From Ambrosia x helenae (lineage: Eukaryota; Streptophyta; Magnoliopsida; Asterales; Asteraceae): a DNA stretch of 64,000 bases. Where the stretch lies: NCBI GenBank assembly GCA_030844895.1, contig JAUTDX010000063.1:1178001-1242000 (forward strand), read 5' to 3'. The position numbers and the translations under genes are program-made. The notes beneath the pieces are model-generated. The model was not told where the DNA came from. It saw only the letters and a program-made list of their open reading frames with translations, and did not search any database. Shown here piece after piece: positions 19,801 through 32,210 of this stretch. Within the stretch, counting starts at the first letter, position 1. Each line of letters begins with the position of its first letter.

Positions 19801-20940
19801 TGAAATGTAGGAATTGTTGTATTGTTGTTGTGGTGGTGGTGGTGTGTATGATGATTGTGAATAGGATGAAGTTTGTGCCATGTAGTTGATGGTAGGTTTT
19901 GGTGATTCCATAACATTGGAAATGCAAGCAACATGTGGTGCAACAACTCCTGAACTTGAGTTACTAACTGAAACTGGAGTGCCTCCAAAGTATAAGCTAG
20001 GATTCTGAGGAACCTGTGCTCTTCTAGCTTTTCTCTTCTCTTCCATTTCCTTGTTTTCCAGCTTCTGAATAAACTCTTGAATAGTCCAGTATTGGTATGC
20101 ATCCTTTTCCCTAAGAACTTCCACATGCTGATCCTAGTAAGGTGGTAGAGCATCTGCAAACTTATCCACCAAATTCTTCATAGGAATCTGTATACCATAA
20201 CTTGACAATTCAGTTAGCAAATGACTATATCTAGGAGTTAATTCTTTTAAAGTTTCATTTCCAATATAAGAAAAATTCTCAAACTCCTTTCTCAATTCAT
20301 CCATCCTCAAACTTCTAGTCTTCTCATTCCCATCATGCCTCCTCTTAAGCACATCCCACAATTGCTTAGACGTTGTACAAGTCCCAAATTGATGCAATAG
20401 ATCATTTGTGATTGCCTGAGTCAATTGGGAAAAGGCTTTCTTTTCCACAGCAAACTTCTTTTTCTCTTCCTCAGACATGCTCTCCAATGGAACTGGTTCA
20501 CCTGTATTCTCCAAAACTGGTGCTGTGTAACCTTTAGCAATCATACTCCATGCCTCTGTTCCCTCCACTCCCATGCCTTCCAAGTGAATCTTGAACTTGT
20601 TCTGCCACTGATTGTATTCTTGTATCTCCATAAGCTTCGGTGGCCGATTCCCGCTACCTGAAGACAAATCATTAATCAGTGTGGAAATAGCATTTGTAGT
20701 TTGAGTGTTTACCACCGCTGCTGCTACTCCCCAGTAGCCAGGTTGTGGTGCTGGAGGTGCTATGCTTTGAGGCATCGAGCTAGTCATCGCCATGTAGTTA
20801 ATAGGTTGCGAAGACTGTGTGCTCGTCTTTTGTGCTGCCACCGTCCATGGGTCCATCACTTGCTGTTGTGGTTGTGTCGTTGCTGGTCTCGGAGTAGTCG
20901 GAAAATTCCACATGATCACGAACTTAGAAAAATTCAACAC
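16867..20940 (-). pseudogene. Element B gag, two in-frame stop codons
   Basis: One long frame is divided by TAG at 20134-20136 and TAA at 19066-19068. The first segment has the Ty1/copia gag core (WQNKFKIHLEGMG, KQLWDVL, LRKEFENF). The second has a Q/N-rich tract and a CCHC zinc knuckle CFNCGGKGHFKREC. The third, 730 residues, is acidic with a coiled coil and has a second knuckle CFKCGERGHLLAQC, ending QAWVPRKN*. A plausible start is the ATG at 20913 (MWNFPTT). TAG replaces a position where a Trp codon would differ by one G-to-A change. Whether the TAA is a mutation or a family feature cannot be told from one copy; the gag of C has no stop at the matching DWSSL motif. Confidence 0.88.
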
Positions 20941-21521
20941 TTAGAAAATTTTCCAAACTTTAGTCCTAGGTTCGCCCAGTTATACTCTCACTTTCGTCCC
21001 TTCTGATGCAGGTTCGCCCAAACAGTATCACTCGAAGGTAAAAACTCACCAGAATGTAAAAACACACTAACACAAATCCACGTTCGCCCAGAAAATTTAA
21101 GGTTCGACCGTTTCTATTCTACGTTCGCCCGCCCGATCAATCTGATGTGGAAAATGTGACCCGAAAGTGAAAACTTCAAACAAAAACTTTTCAGGTTCGC
21201 CCAAAAGTACCTAGGTTCGACCACTTAGGTTCCAGGTTCGCCCATTTCAGGTTTGAAAAACGGTTACACTTTGAAAAACGGTTATTTTGATCTCTGATTT
21301 TCAAAAGTTTGTGGATTTGAATGATCTTAATCAGGTTATGATTCGGAATTGATTTGGAACAGCTTTAATTCTTGGAATTTTGAATTTTAACCACAAAATC
21401 AACTTCAAATCAATCAAAAACACTCAAAAACCATTTTCATTCAAAAACAGATGTATTTTGATCAAAATTAGGTCCAAATCAGCTCTGGGTTTATCAAATT
21501 TGTTGTTGTATGATCCGTATA
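20941..21521 (-). promoter_or_regulatory. Untranslated leader of B
   Basis: Non-coding region between primer site and gag. It carries at least seven GTTCGCCC/GTTCGACC words (about 20969-21247), a variant of the CATTCGCCC word of the LTR and ORF3 promoter, plus CCGAAAGTG-type opposite-strand relatives. Confidence 0.6.
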
Positions 21522-21533
21522 GCTCTGATACCA
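21522..21533 (-). other. Primer binding site of B (initiator tRNA-Met)
   Basis: Minus-strand TGGTATCAGAGC three bases inside the 5' LTR end matches the 3' end of plant initiator tRNA-Met, the usual primer of copia elements. Confidence 0.9.
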
Positions 21534-21536
21534 CTT

Positions 21537-22052
21537 TGTGAGCGAAAGATTTTGACTAAAACAAGATTAATTGATCATACAAGTTACAAAACCAGGTGCG
21601 GAAACCCTAGCTTTGAACAAATTGATAAAAACTCAAATCAAAACACAATCAATATCATTTTCAAAGCTTTTCATAGATTAACTTGTTCATAAACTTGATT
21701 ACAATGACACTTTGGTTAATCTAGATCAATTACAGACACTCTCAAACAAACCTGGAACCTGACCTCAAAACACACACAACTAATAACTCTCTATACATTA
21801 CAAAAACACAATTTCTATTTATAGATGCTGCACATTCGCCCATATGCTGTGGTCGAATGTGGAAGAGTTTCACATTCGCCCACTTTATGGTACGAACGTG
21901 TAACTTGATCAGGTTCCATTCTTCATTCGCCCACTTGCTTTCTACCTTCGCCCACATATATCTACATTCGCCCAGTCTGTTTCCACCTTCAATCCATCAG
22001 CAACCTTTAACGTATGTTAATATCCAATCATTAGTCGCAAAACGCATCTACA
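21537..22052 (-). repeat. 5' LTR of element B
   Basis: 516 bp, one substitution from 6916-7431. Same TATA box (minus, 21815-21824) and the same TTCGCCC cluster upstream of it. It is followed by the second GAGAT copy. Confidence 0.96.
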
Positions 22053-22057
22053 GAGAT
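22053..22057. repeat. Target-site duplication of B, right copy (GAGAT)
   Basis: Identical to 6911-6915. Confidence 0.93.
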
Positions 22058-23193
22058 AAGGGGCTTCATGCCATGAAGAACTTCATAGGCAGTCTTGGAA
22101 TGTCTCTTGACCACAAGAACTCTATTCTGAACATAACATGATGTGTTAACTGCTTCTGCCCAAAAGTACAAGGGCAGCCCAGAATCAGCTAACATTGTTC
22201 TTGCTCCCTCTATTAAGGTTCTGTTCTTCCTTTCTACTACACCATTTTGTTCAGGAGTTCTGGGAACACTGTATTGTCTAATAATCCCTTTAGACAAACA
22301 GAATTCATCCAGAGTTTTGTTCATGAACTCTGTCCCATTATCACTTCTAATGGTTTTGACAGGTAGAGAATATTGTTTCTCCACTTGTAGAATGAAGAAC
22401 TTGATGATTTCAGCAGCCTCATCCTTGGAGAATAAGAAGAATACCCATGTGAATCTTGAGTAGTCATCAATGATGACTAAGCAGTACTTCTTCTTACCAA
22501 GGCTCATAATCTTGACAGGTCCAAATAAGTCCATATGGAGTAGTTGAAGACATGCAGTTGTTTTTGATTCTTCAATAGACTTATAGGAGGACTTATGTTG
22601 TTTTCCCTTTAAACAGGATACACAGTGTTCTTGACACTGGTATACTTTCAAAGGTAGACCTCTGACCAAGCCCATTTTTGTGACTTTATTTATGGTTTTA
22701 AAGTTCACATGGCCAAGTCTCCTGTGCCAGAGATCAGTTTCTGAAGTTGATGCTCTTGAGAAGAAACAGGCAGTGTTGTTCAATACCTTGTCTTTCTCAA
22801 TGTCCACTGCATAGACATTGCCACATCTTTTGGCAATCAGCAAAGTATGATCTTCAATGATCTTCTCTATCAACTTCTGGCCTTCTGGTGAGATGATCTT
22901 GCATGCTGTCTTTGTGAAAAAGGAAGAATATCCTTTATCACACATTTGTGACACACTCAGCAAGTTGTATTCAAGGTTTTCAACCAGATTGACCTTGTCA
23001 AACTGTATTTTGCCAGAGGAGACATTGCCATGTCCTAGCACATATCCCTTAGCATTGTTCCTAAAGGATACGGATCCTTCTCTTTGGCTGATAAAATTGT
23101 TTATCAGGTATCTGCATCCAGTCATGTGCATAGAGCCTCCACTATCAACGTACCATATGTTGTTTAAGCCCCTGGAAACTCTCTGCACACAAT
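22053..23193 (-). pseudogene. Element A pol, 5' part (protease and integrase)
   Basis: The N-terminal third of A's pol: protease (YVDSGGSMHMTG), integrase zinc region (WHRRLGH...CVSCLKGKQH) and integrase core (HMDLFGP, RSDNGTEF, VVERKNRT). Translation runs through the GAGAT target into B and ends after a few foreign codons. The other part resumes at 6915. A T-rich stretch ending GTGTGCAG precedes the protease codons at the gag-pol junction, as in C and B. Confidence 0.92.
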
Positions 23194-23199
23194 AGCAAA

Positions 23200-25773
23200 T
23201 TAGTTAGATTTAGGAACCCAAGCCTGTTTGGCTTTGGGTTTGCTCTTGAGAACAGTTACAGTTTGTTCTTGACCAGGTTGAGAAATCCATGTCTTTTTGG
23301 CAATGGATTTTTCATTAAGAACCATGGTGGTATCCTTTTCAGGACCACCATCAACCTTGGTCATCAGTAGTTGTACCAAGTTCATTAGTTTTTAAATCTC
23401 AGCAGTTTGTGAAACTGCTGATGATTCAGGTCTAACTACTGACAAAGAATTTTGAGAAAAAGATTTTAGTTTAGATTTTATCTTTTTCTGAGAAAAGGTG
23501 TTTTCAGGTTGTTGTTTCTTGGGATTAAAGATTCTTTCATAATCATTTCTGATTTGATTTCCCACAACCTGTTGTTTAATTTTATGATTGAACTGAATTC
23601 CTTTTCTGTATCTACAAAACTCTGTTTTGTGGTTGAACAGACCACAAATTTCACACTCTTTTGCCTTTTGTTTTTTATCTAAAGGCAAATTTCTGACATT
23701 AGTGTAAAGATTTTGCTCATCAGTAGTTTTCAGGGTCTCAACTCCTGATGTAGATGAAACTACTGATGGCTTGTTGTCAGATTTTGTTAATACTTCTGAA
23801 GTACTTTCTTTGAAAATACCAGGATTTCTGTTTAGAAAGTTTTCATGGAAAGATGTGCAGTCTTTCCCTTCAGAAGTTTCATTTGAAACAATTTTTCTCC
23901 CATCTTCGGTAGTTTTGGGAGAGAAATTTGTTGGTGTTTCAACATGATGGTACCCTATGCCAAACTTAACATTTGAAGCACTCTGTTTGTTTAGCAATAG
24001 CTGGTACCCCTTACAAGAATCCACCCATTTTCACAACTGATCTTGGTGTCAGCAAGCTCTTTTCTGACATTCCCAAGATCTTCTATCATCATTTTAATTT
24101 GTGCTTGGGTTTCAATAGCTGAGTTAGTTAATTTAGAGACTTCTTTTGTTTTAGCAGTAAGTTTTCTCTCTAAATCACATTTCATCTGAGTGTATTTTCT
24201 TTCTAAATCATTGGCTTTTCCTTGTAAGTGCACATTTGTTTCTCTTATGAGAGCAAAAGATTCTTTGCAAGAATTTGAGCAAAGTTTTGTCAAAGCCTCT
24301 TTTGATACCTGTGACAATGCAGATTTTGAAGTACAGCCTTCAAATGCCATTAAGGCAAAGTTCTTTCTGCCATTGTCTGGTTCTCCCCAGTTGATGTCAA
24401 ACAACTTGTTGTCTGCATCAGGATTGCACTCTGTGGTGTCAAAAGGAAGACTGCTCCAGTCAACATACCCTGAGGTGAAAAGACTTTGTTGAGAGGGTTG
24501 TTGAGGCTGTGGAGGTTGTTGAGCAGCTGGAAAGGGAGGGATTGATTGTTGGCTCTGCATCTGTTGAGCAGGCATTTGAACATATTGTACTTGTGGCATG
24601 TATTGCTGTTGAGGAGCTTGTGCCTGTACAAAATGAGCACTCCCTTGAGTTCCATTATTCCTATTATAATTGGGGTTAAAGTTATTTCCAGATTGTGATT
24701 GGTTAAAGCTAGAGTTTCTACACTCTCTAGCAAAGTGTCCCAACTTCTGACACTTGTGACATCTCAGTTTAGATTTGTCAAAACCAATTTTTGTATTACT
24801 GGTCAATCCTGGAAATTTCCTTCCTGACCTTTTATAAAACTTGTTAGTTTTAATGCTTAGCATGGCCAGTTGGTGTAAAATGTCCATTTCTTCTAAGTCA
24901 TCACTGCTAAAGTTTTTCAAATCATCCATGATAAAACATAGATTATCAGCAGTTTGACTTTGGTCATCATTGTCATAACCTGGGAAAGATCTTTCTGATG
25001 AGATCCCAGTTGTTATGTCAATGTTGTCATAAGATCCATAGGAACAAGTTGGTGAGTCTTGTCCCAAAAGTGCTGTACTACCTGGTAGGTAGTCATCAGC
25101 AGTTTTACCAGATGATTGCAATTTCTTCTTTTGATCAATTTCTCTCTCAAAAGTAAGTAATCTCCCATGGAGTTTTGTAAGAGTGAGGGAGCCAAAATCT
25201 GGTGAGGATCTTAAAACAATGGAGTATGTTTCCCATTTGTCTGGTAAAGACCTTAAAAATCTATGTAGCATAGATATTGTTGTATAGGTCTGACCATTTA
25301 ACTTTAGCTCAGATATTAATGAGGAGAATCTTTCAAATTGTTGAGTTAAAGTTTCCCCATTAATGTGAGCAAATGTCTCATATTGTTGAGCTAAAATCTC
25401 TCTGGTGTTGGCAATCACCTCTTTAGTTCCTCCAAACTGTTCTTTAAGACAATCCCAGAGTTCTTTGGCACTTTCACAATGTAAAAGGCCAGAGTATCTC
25501 ATTTGGGAGAGCCATTGCCAACATAGAGAATGCTTTTGCATCTAGCTCAAGTTTTAGGAAATCATCATCTGTATAGTCTTTTGGTTCTTTAGGAACCTCA
25601 ACTTTAGTTTCAAGATTTATGTTTACTGGTTTGTGAGGACCATATATCACAGATCTCCAACAACCTGTGTTGGTCTGTGACAAGGTATGTGCCATTCTCT
25701 TTTGCCATATGTTATATTCATTTCTTACAAGCATGGCAGGTTTAGTGGCAGAACCAGTATTATGAGGACCCAT
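23200..25773 (-). pseudogene. Element A gag, two frameshifts and one stop
   Basis: This is nearly the same protein as the intact gag of C (46504-49080), with copia gag core and zinc knuckles CHKCQKLGHFAREC and CEICGLFNHKTEFC. Compared with C, there is a 2-bp loss near 25493-25500 (after MALPNEI), a 1-bp loss in an A-run near 24025-24030, and a stop at 23392-23394 where C has a Gln codon. The ATG at 25773 (MGPHNTGS) corresponds to the C start. Confidence 0.93.
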
Positions 25774-25918
25774 TTTAAAGAGTATTGATTTGTCAGATGA
25801 CTCTTTTAAGTGATGGATGTTGATAAAAAGTGAACTTTTGATCTTTTATTGAGTATCAATAAGAGCTTTGTGTCTGATTCTCAATTTGTTAGATTGATAT
25901 GTGATCAGATAAACCAAT

Positions 25919-25930
25919 GCTTTGATACCA
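25919..25930 (-). other. Primer binding site of A, one mismatch
   Basis: Minus-strand TGGTATCAAAGC lies next to the 5' LTR. C has TGGTATCAGAGC at the same position, so one base has changed in A. Confidence 0.85.
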
Positions 25931-25932
25931 AT

Positions 25933-26651
25933 TGTTGGATCAGTATGCTCTTTGTTTAAGTAAGAACTTGCTATCTTTGACACTTAAGTGTTTAGCAAGC
26001 TCTTGTATATCAGATTGTAAGCACAGCGGAATGTATAAGTTAAAGCAACACTTTTTATACTTAAGAGGAGTTATTACTCCCTCTTGATGATTGAAACTAA
26101 TAATGACAAGTATTTATTATGAATCTAAGCAGTAAATGAGAATTAGATACTTAGGCAGATTCACAATAAATACTGAAATGGAATAGAACAGTGAAAGTGT
26201 TTGAAGGATTTTTCTATTAAAATCAATGTCGAAAATAGAAGGTTGAAGCCTCCTATTTATAGATGTTTACATACATGTATCTTGCCAATAAAGCAAGTAT
26301 ACAAATATTAGAAACAAGTTGCACAAGTTGCAACATTGAAACAAACAATTACAGCTAAAAGTAATAATAAACAATAAACTACTGATACAAAAGGCGGTGG
26401 AAAATATCTGATGCTAAGTGCTGATGAATGACAAACTACTGATGAGTAGTTTGTCTTCAGTACTTCTGAAGTGAACTTGTCTGGTTTAGACTTCAGAACT
26501 TCTGATGAAGTTTCTTCTTCAGCACTTCTCATATCTTCTCTTCAGCAGTTTCTTGTCTTCTCTTCAGTACTTCTATACTTAGCCAAAATGACAGAAGTGA
26601 ATTAGACTAAGGTTTCCAAAAGTGGTTTCACCAATCCTCTTTGTCCTAACA
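25933..26651 (-). repeat. 5' LTR of copia element A
   Basis: 719 bp with TG...CA ends; the last 663 bp pair with 1-663. The flank at 26652-26656 (CTATG) would be the target duplication, but the other copy is outside the window. The flanking sequence resumes inside a hAT transposase exon. Confidence 0.95.
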
Positions 26652-27964
26652 CTATGAATGCTTGTAATTCTCCTTATTTTCAACCTGCGATAGATAAAAT
26701 AACAATTATAGGTTATGGTTACAAAGCACCTAACTATCATGCTATAAGGGTCAATTTGTTGAAAGATGCAAAAACATCGGTTGGACTACTAATAGATTCA
26801 TATAGAAGAGTTTGGATTGAAAATGGTTGCACGATTATGAGTGATGGGTGGAGGGATATTAGGCATCGTCATTTGATTAATTTCTTAGTTTATTGTGAGA
26901 AAGGGATTTCATTTCTTAAATCTGTAGACGCATCTGATATAGAGAGCAATTCTGTGAATTTGTGTAATTTGTTTGCTGAAGTTGCTGAAATGGTTGTGGT
27001 TAAGAATGTAGTTCAAGTAGTTACTGACAATGCTGCTAATTACAAGCTTGCTGGTAAAATGTTATGTGAAAGATATCCTTCAGTTACTTGGACACCTTGT
27101 GCAGCTTACTGTCTTAATCTTGCATTAAAGGATGTTTCAGAGTTGGAAAATGTTGCAAAGGTGGTAAAACTTGCATCTAGGGTTACTGTTTTCATTTATA
27201 ATCACAAGAAGCCCTTGAATTGGTTAAGGAAAAGAGAAGGCTGGACTGAAATCATTCGTCCAGGTCCTACTCGTTTTGGTACAACTTTCATTGCATTAAA
27301 AAGTTTGGTCGATCATAAAAATGACTTGCAAGCTCTTGTCATATCTAATGAATTTAAAAAGATGTTGAAATTGGGGAATGCAATTGAATGTAAAGAAATT
27401 GTGATGAATGAATCTTTTTGGAACAATTGTTTGATTACTGTGACGGTGATGGCTCTATTGTTGAGGGTATTGCGTTTGTGTGATATGGAAGAAAAACCTT
27501 CTTTGCCATATGTTTTCGATGGAATGAATCGGGCATATAAAGGAATTAAGGCAACATTTCGGGTGATAAGAAGAATTTAAGGGTGTTCTTGAAATGGTTG
27601 AGAAGAATTTTTCGGGTGATAATCTTATAGATGTTACAATGGCTTTAGGCAAGTTTTGTGATGGTGACGACTGTTTTGGTGCCAGTAGTGTCGTTGCTTC
27701 TCGTATCAAACTTCAACCCGGTAAGATATATTTTTTCATGTTATTATTAACTATACTAGTTGTTAATTTTATTATTTTGATAAGCATTTACTTTTGTAGC
27801 TGAATGGTGGAGATTTTCCAGTAATGCAAAACTTTGTCGTTCGAACATTAAGTCAAACCGCATCTTCCTTGGGATGTGAACGTAATTGGAGTGTCTTTGA
27901 AAGGATTCACACCAAAAAAAAAAAAAAAAAGAAGAAAGAAATAGGATGGAACATGAAAGACTAA

Positions 27965-28179
27965 GGGGCTGTTTGGTTGATTAAGTGTTAAATCATTAAG
28001 ATGGTCTGAATGGTTAAGAGACTCTGAATGGTTAAGAGCTGAATCATTCAACATCTCTTATTAGCTTAATGGTTCAGCACTTAATCATCTCATTCAGATG
28101 CTGAAACAAACAGTCTGATTGCTGAATGATTCGAACCTGAATGGTTAAGAGGCTGATTAAGAGGCTACCAAACAGCCCC
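27965..28179. mobile_element. Tourist-like MITE (215 bp) with TAA duplication
   Basis: Inverted ends GGGGCTGTTTGGT and ACCAAACAGCCCC are flanked by TAA on both sides (27962-27964 and 28180-28182). A 3-bp TAA/TTA duplication is the PIF/Harbinger pattern. Removing it brings the transposase codons for HERL and SDLVFFHYNLRL back into one frame, which confirms the boundaries. Internal GAATGGTTAAG units recur. Confidence 0.88.
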
Positions 28180-28537
28180 TAAGTGACCTTGTGTTTTTTC
28201 ATTACAACTTGCGTTTACAAAACATGTACGCCATCTTGAATTCTTTAAAAAAAATTATACGATCGTAATTTACTTTATATATTGTTAACATTTGGGTAAA
28301 TGTTTTCCTAGACTTAAATATGCTAAGAGATCTTATGATCCGGTTGATTGTGAAAGTATTAATCATACGGAATTTTGGGTGGTTGAAGAAGAGAAAGAAG
28401 AACTTCATAATGATGATATAGATAACATGTTTGGTGAGGAAGAGCATGAATTGGTTCCACAAACACAAGGTTACTTTTTATATATGTTACATATCTTACA
28501 TGAATTTAGTATATTATCTATAATCTATAATCTATAA

Positions 28538-31500
28538 TCTATAATATATAATACATTATAAAGGAGAAGTGACGGCTAAATTAGTAATTTTAATACCGTA
28601 CAACTTAAGAAGCAACATGCACAAGTGATTTATGCTTAGATAATGAGGGTATAATTGGAACTTTGTGGACATTTAAGACACTTACAAGGTTAAAATAGTA
28701 AATTTGTAATGACATTTTAGTTAAAAGTAAAAAATTGTTTCCCTTAATGCCCATGTAATCCACACTCTATTCCTAAATCATACAGCCTTCTATGCCCCTC
28801 ATTCAACTTCGTAACCCCCGAAACAATTTAATGTTTTAATGTGAATGATTTATTACCAGTACTCAATCGACATCGACAGAAAGTTACTATTAATTCTCTC
28901 GGGCGGTTTGGCAATCCTCGTATTATGTAGAAGCTCTCCATATAATGTTAGAACAATGATAGAGGTTGGTCTTGTCTTTGCATTTTAGGGTTTTCTGCAT
29001 ACAACATGTTTCTTTGATTTATTGTTACTTTCTGATTATTTACCCATAACCATCAATGAATCATTGTAAACATAACTTAACAATTAGAGTTCAATTGATC
29101 GAAACCAAAAAGGTTTGATACCAACTTTTTGATTTTTTTTCTTCTGATTTTCATCTTAATTTATTTCATTGATTGGATTTCATGGCTGACTCTGGATTTG
29201 ATTTGCAATAATTGAGTATTTGTAGGCTGATGAAGTTTTAGATCTGAGTTTCCTAAGACTTCATGATTTAAGGTATGTTTTGCTTTGTTTGTGTGATTAG
29301 TTTTGTTTAATTGTCATTAAATTGGGGGTTATATTTTTTTTTATTGTAATTATGCTTCAATCTACTTCAAATCATGTGCAATGATTTAGGTTAGGATTGT
29401 ATAAAGGTCTATATACCAGTATTCAACTGAGTAACGATGTATGTATTACTAATCACCATTGCTGATTATGAGTTTATGTCAACAGATTTGGGTGAATCAC
29501 TCCCAACCACTCAACTTCCAATGTCAGTCTTTGGCTCTGTCAATGGGTACTCGTGTTTTGCAGGAATCATATGAGTAAGTTCAAGTTTCTTCATTAATTG
29601 TTATTTCTTTATCTTTTAGAATTTCTTTATCCAATTATGTTGATAAATTGCAAATTAAATGTTTGAATAAATTTTGATATGGTTTAGGTTTTTTGCCGAT
29701 TTTATCTTTTTTCATTTGAAAATTGATGATATTTATTGCTAATGACATGATTGTAACAAACATTTTTTTTAACTGTAGTTATGTTTATTGCTAATGACCT
29801 ATTTCAGTTTCAACTCAAATTTAGGGTTTTTGTTAATCAATTGTAGTTATGTTTTATGACAATTTGATTAAAATAGGATGCTAATTCAACGGTGGATCCA
29901 ACCTTTTGTATGATATTGCTCCAAGGATGTGTATTTGTTGAGACATGAGATTCTACCAGGAAAGTCATTGTTTCATAGGAGGAATCTTATACTTATACAT
30001 CAGTTGAATATGTATCTGCTTAGCTTAGTTCTCCTTCTTTTGAAATAATTGCAAGTGTTTGTTTAGAATAATTATAATTTATGTGTATATATTTAATCAT
30101 TTAGCTTCTGGATAAAAGTAGTTATCAACAATCTACAAAAATTTCCTAATGCTGCTTTTGCTTTGTGTTTTAAAAGCGGATTGTGACTAGCAGCTTTATT
30201 AAAAATAGGTCAAAGCAAAGCACTCTATGGAGTTTATGAGCCTTTGATAAATGTATTCTCCTTGGTGATGTTGCAATTCTATTTTAATATGCTTGGTATT
30301 ATTTTTTATAGCATGTAGCTTACTTTTCATTTATTCGATTTAGTTTGTAAGGTTAATAATAGCCAAACCAAAATGGCCTTGAGTCTCCATTTCGCTTTCG
30401 GCTTCCAAATTGCAAGACTTTTAGACCACAATGTCTATCTGTTAAACGGGCTAAACTGTGCCGGATGCAAACAATGTCGACCAAATATGGTTTTTCTAAA
30501 TTTGCAGTGATATGGAAAGAAAACGGTGCATTGACTGAGGTGAATGGGATTTATTGTTCAACTACACCTACGCGAACCAATGCGGCAACACCAAAGCCCA
30601 CAATTAGCAACATGTTGCGCCGAAAGGTATTGTTTTATCATTTGAATGTGTTTTATTATTGATTACATTTATTTTCTATTAAGAAAGAAGACGAGTTATC
30701 GAAATGAAGCTGGATCTAGAGGAAGACGAGTTATCTCCACGAAGCTGGACGTATGGGCTATGAGCGGAACTATGGGCTAAAGGCCCATTCGTTATTGGTG
30801 CGATAAACCATAACTGAAAAAACAGGTTGCATATTTGATGAATCTACAATTGTACTTTTAGTGTGTTATTTTAAATTAAGTAATTGCCTTGGGAAAAACT
30901 GAACATCAAGGTAATCAACCATTACTTTGTTGACTTCAATTATTTGTGACTTTGTACACCAAGATTCACCATCAGATTTATGTTGTCTGTGCTCAAGATT
31001 CACTTCCACTTTGAATATGATTTCTTTTATTCATTCTAATATGATGGTATTTAGGTCACTAAAGGGGGCATCATTTATACATGCAAATGGCAAAACAAAT
31101 GCATCAAAGATAGCTAAAAAAAACTGACCTCGGGAACCAGTACCAAATGTTAAGGGTTGTCTAATATAAAAAGAAAACGCATTTAGAATAGCAATAAGTC
31201 AACATGATTATGTAGCCTAAAACTATATGCTTTGATATAACTACTTTTGTAGCTAAAACCCAATGTCAAACTTGGGACGGTAGTTAGCATGCATAAAATT
31301 GCTTGCTTTAATGTAACCACTTTTATAACTTCTTTTTAACAGTAACTTTCATTAACAAAACGGCCGCGTCCTCAATTTAAGGACCGACACCAAAGACTTA
31401 TATAAAGAAAAATAGTACACCGGAAGACTTTCAAGAACTGATTTGATTAAAATAACTCGGCCACCTATAGAAAGCAGTTTTGCTTTCCAAGTGCTCAAAC

Positions 31501-31797
31501 GGCTTTCAAAAACCTCAACCACTTTTCTCCAATTCACACAACGTAACGTGAACTCTCTATCTAACAAGATTAATGGCTTTGCAAGAGTTGAGCAACACGT
31601 GTTTTTGGTGCATCAACGGACCAAAACTCAGCATGCCACAACATGGAGGTTACTCTTTACTTCTTTTGAATTGGGGGTCTGTTCTCCAAATGTTTTTGTT
31701 CCCCGCTTTAATAAATAACATACCTAAACTCAATCACTGAAAGAGCACAAAATAATAAATTAAATACCCGCAGCAACGTGCGGGCTTTCCAACTAGT
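28538..31797 (+). mobile_element. Helitron H1 (about 3.3 kb)
   Basis: The 5' end TCTATAATATATAATAC follows an A. The 3' end has the hairpin CCCGCAGCAACGTGCGGG followed by CTTTCCAACTAG, then T, the classic Helitron terminus with A/T insertion. The first 130 bp match those of H2 (ACAACTTAAGAAGCAACATG in both). I found no Rep/helicase, so it is non-autonomous. Exon-like pieces occur (around 29486-29574 and 30360-30630), but I cannot name a donor gene. Confidence 0.75.
31352..31720 (-). pseudogene. LINE reverse-transcriptase fragment inside H1
   Basis: The minus strand encodes WRKVVEVFESRLSTWKAK and LSIGGRVILIKSVLESLP, typical of the C-terminal part of plant non-LTR reverse transcriptases. Upstream codons (higher coordinates) are degenerate and contain a stop. 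It may have been captured by the Helitron or have inserted into it. Confidence 0.65.
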
Positions 31798-32210
31798 ACA
31801 TTATAAAGGAGGAGTGATGTACAACATAGTCATTTTCACCTCCGTACAACTTAAGAAGCAACATGTACAACATATTTAAGCAAAAAAATTAAGGGTATTA
31901 TTGGCATAGTTGTGACAATTAAGACACTTAAAATGGTAGATTAGTAATTTAACATAATCCAATACCTCACATCCTAAAATCTTATCCCAATTATGCCCTT
32001 ATGTCCAACTTTTAAAACACAAAATACAACTTAACTTATGATGAATCTTAAATGTGAGACCTTTCAACTCCCCATCTATATTATTATATATACTTTATTA
32101 TAATCAATTTCTTGAATGCTAATAGTCTTTTCATAACCCCAAACAAAATCTTAGAGCTAATTTCATGCTTTGAAACATTGTTTTGTCCAAAAATTCTATG
32201 TCTTCATTAG

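Larger units (their letters stand above)
6916..22052 (-). mobile_element. Copia element B (Sirevirus-type), 15.1 kb, nested in A
   Basis: Complete LTR retrotransposon with 516-bp LTRs, a perfect GAGAT duplication, an initiator-tRNA-Met primer site, gag, pol and a large ORF3. Domain order (protease, integrase, RT, RNase H), the YVDDIIFGS RT signature, the downstream ORF and repeated polypurine tracts fit the Sirevirus lineage. The LTRs differ at a single site that I could find. Gag carries two in-frame stops, and RNase H has lost a catalytic Glu, so this copy is probably not autonomous. A 15-kb length is long for a copia element and comes from the big gag, the 2.3-kb pol-ORF3 spacer and the 3.6-kb ORF3. 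Confidence 0.95.

Noticed and set aside
20134..20136. TAG in B gag as a readthrough signal
   Set aside because: No second copy to show conservation, and a single G-to-A change from Trp explains it.
30465..30662. 65-codon ORF in Helitron H1
   Set aside because: Possibly part of a captured exon, but I cannot identify any family and the upstream frame has no clear start; not listed as a gene.
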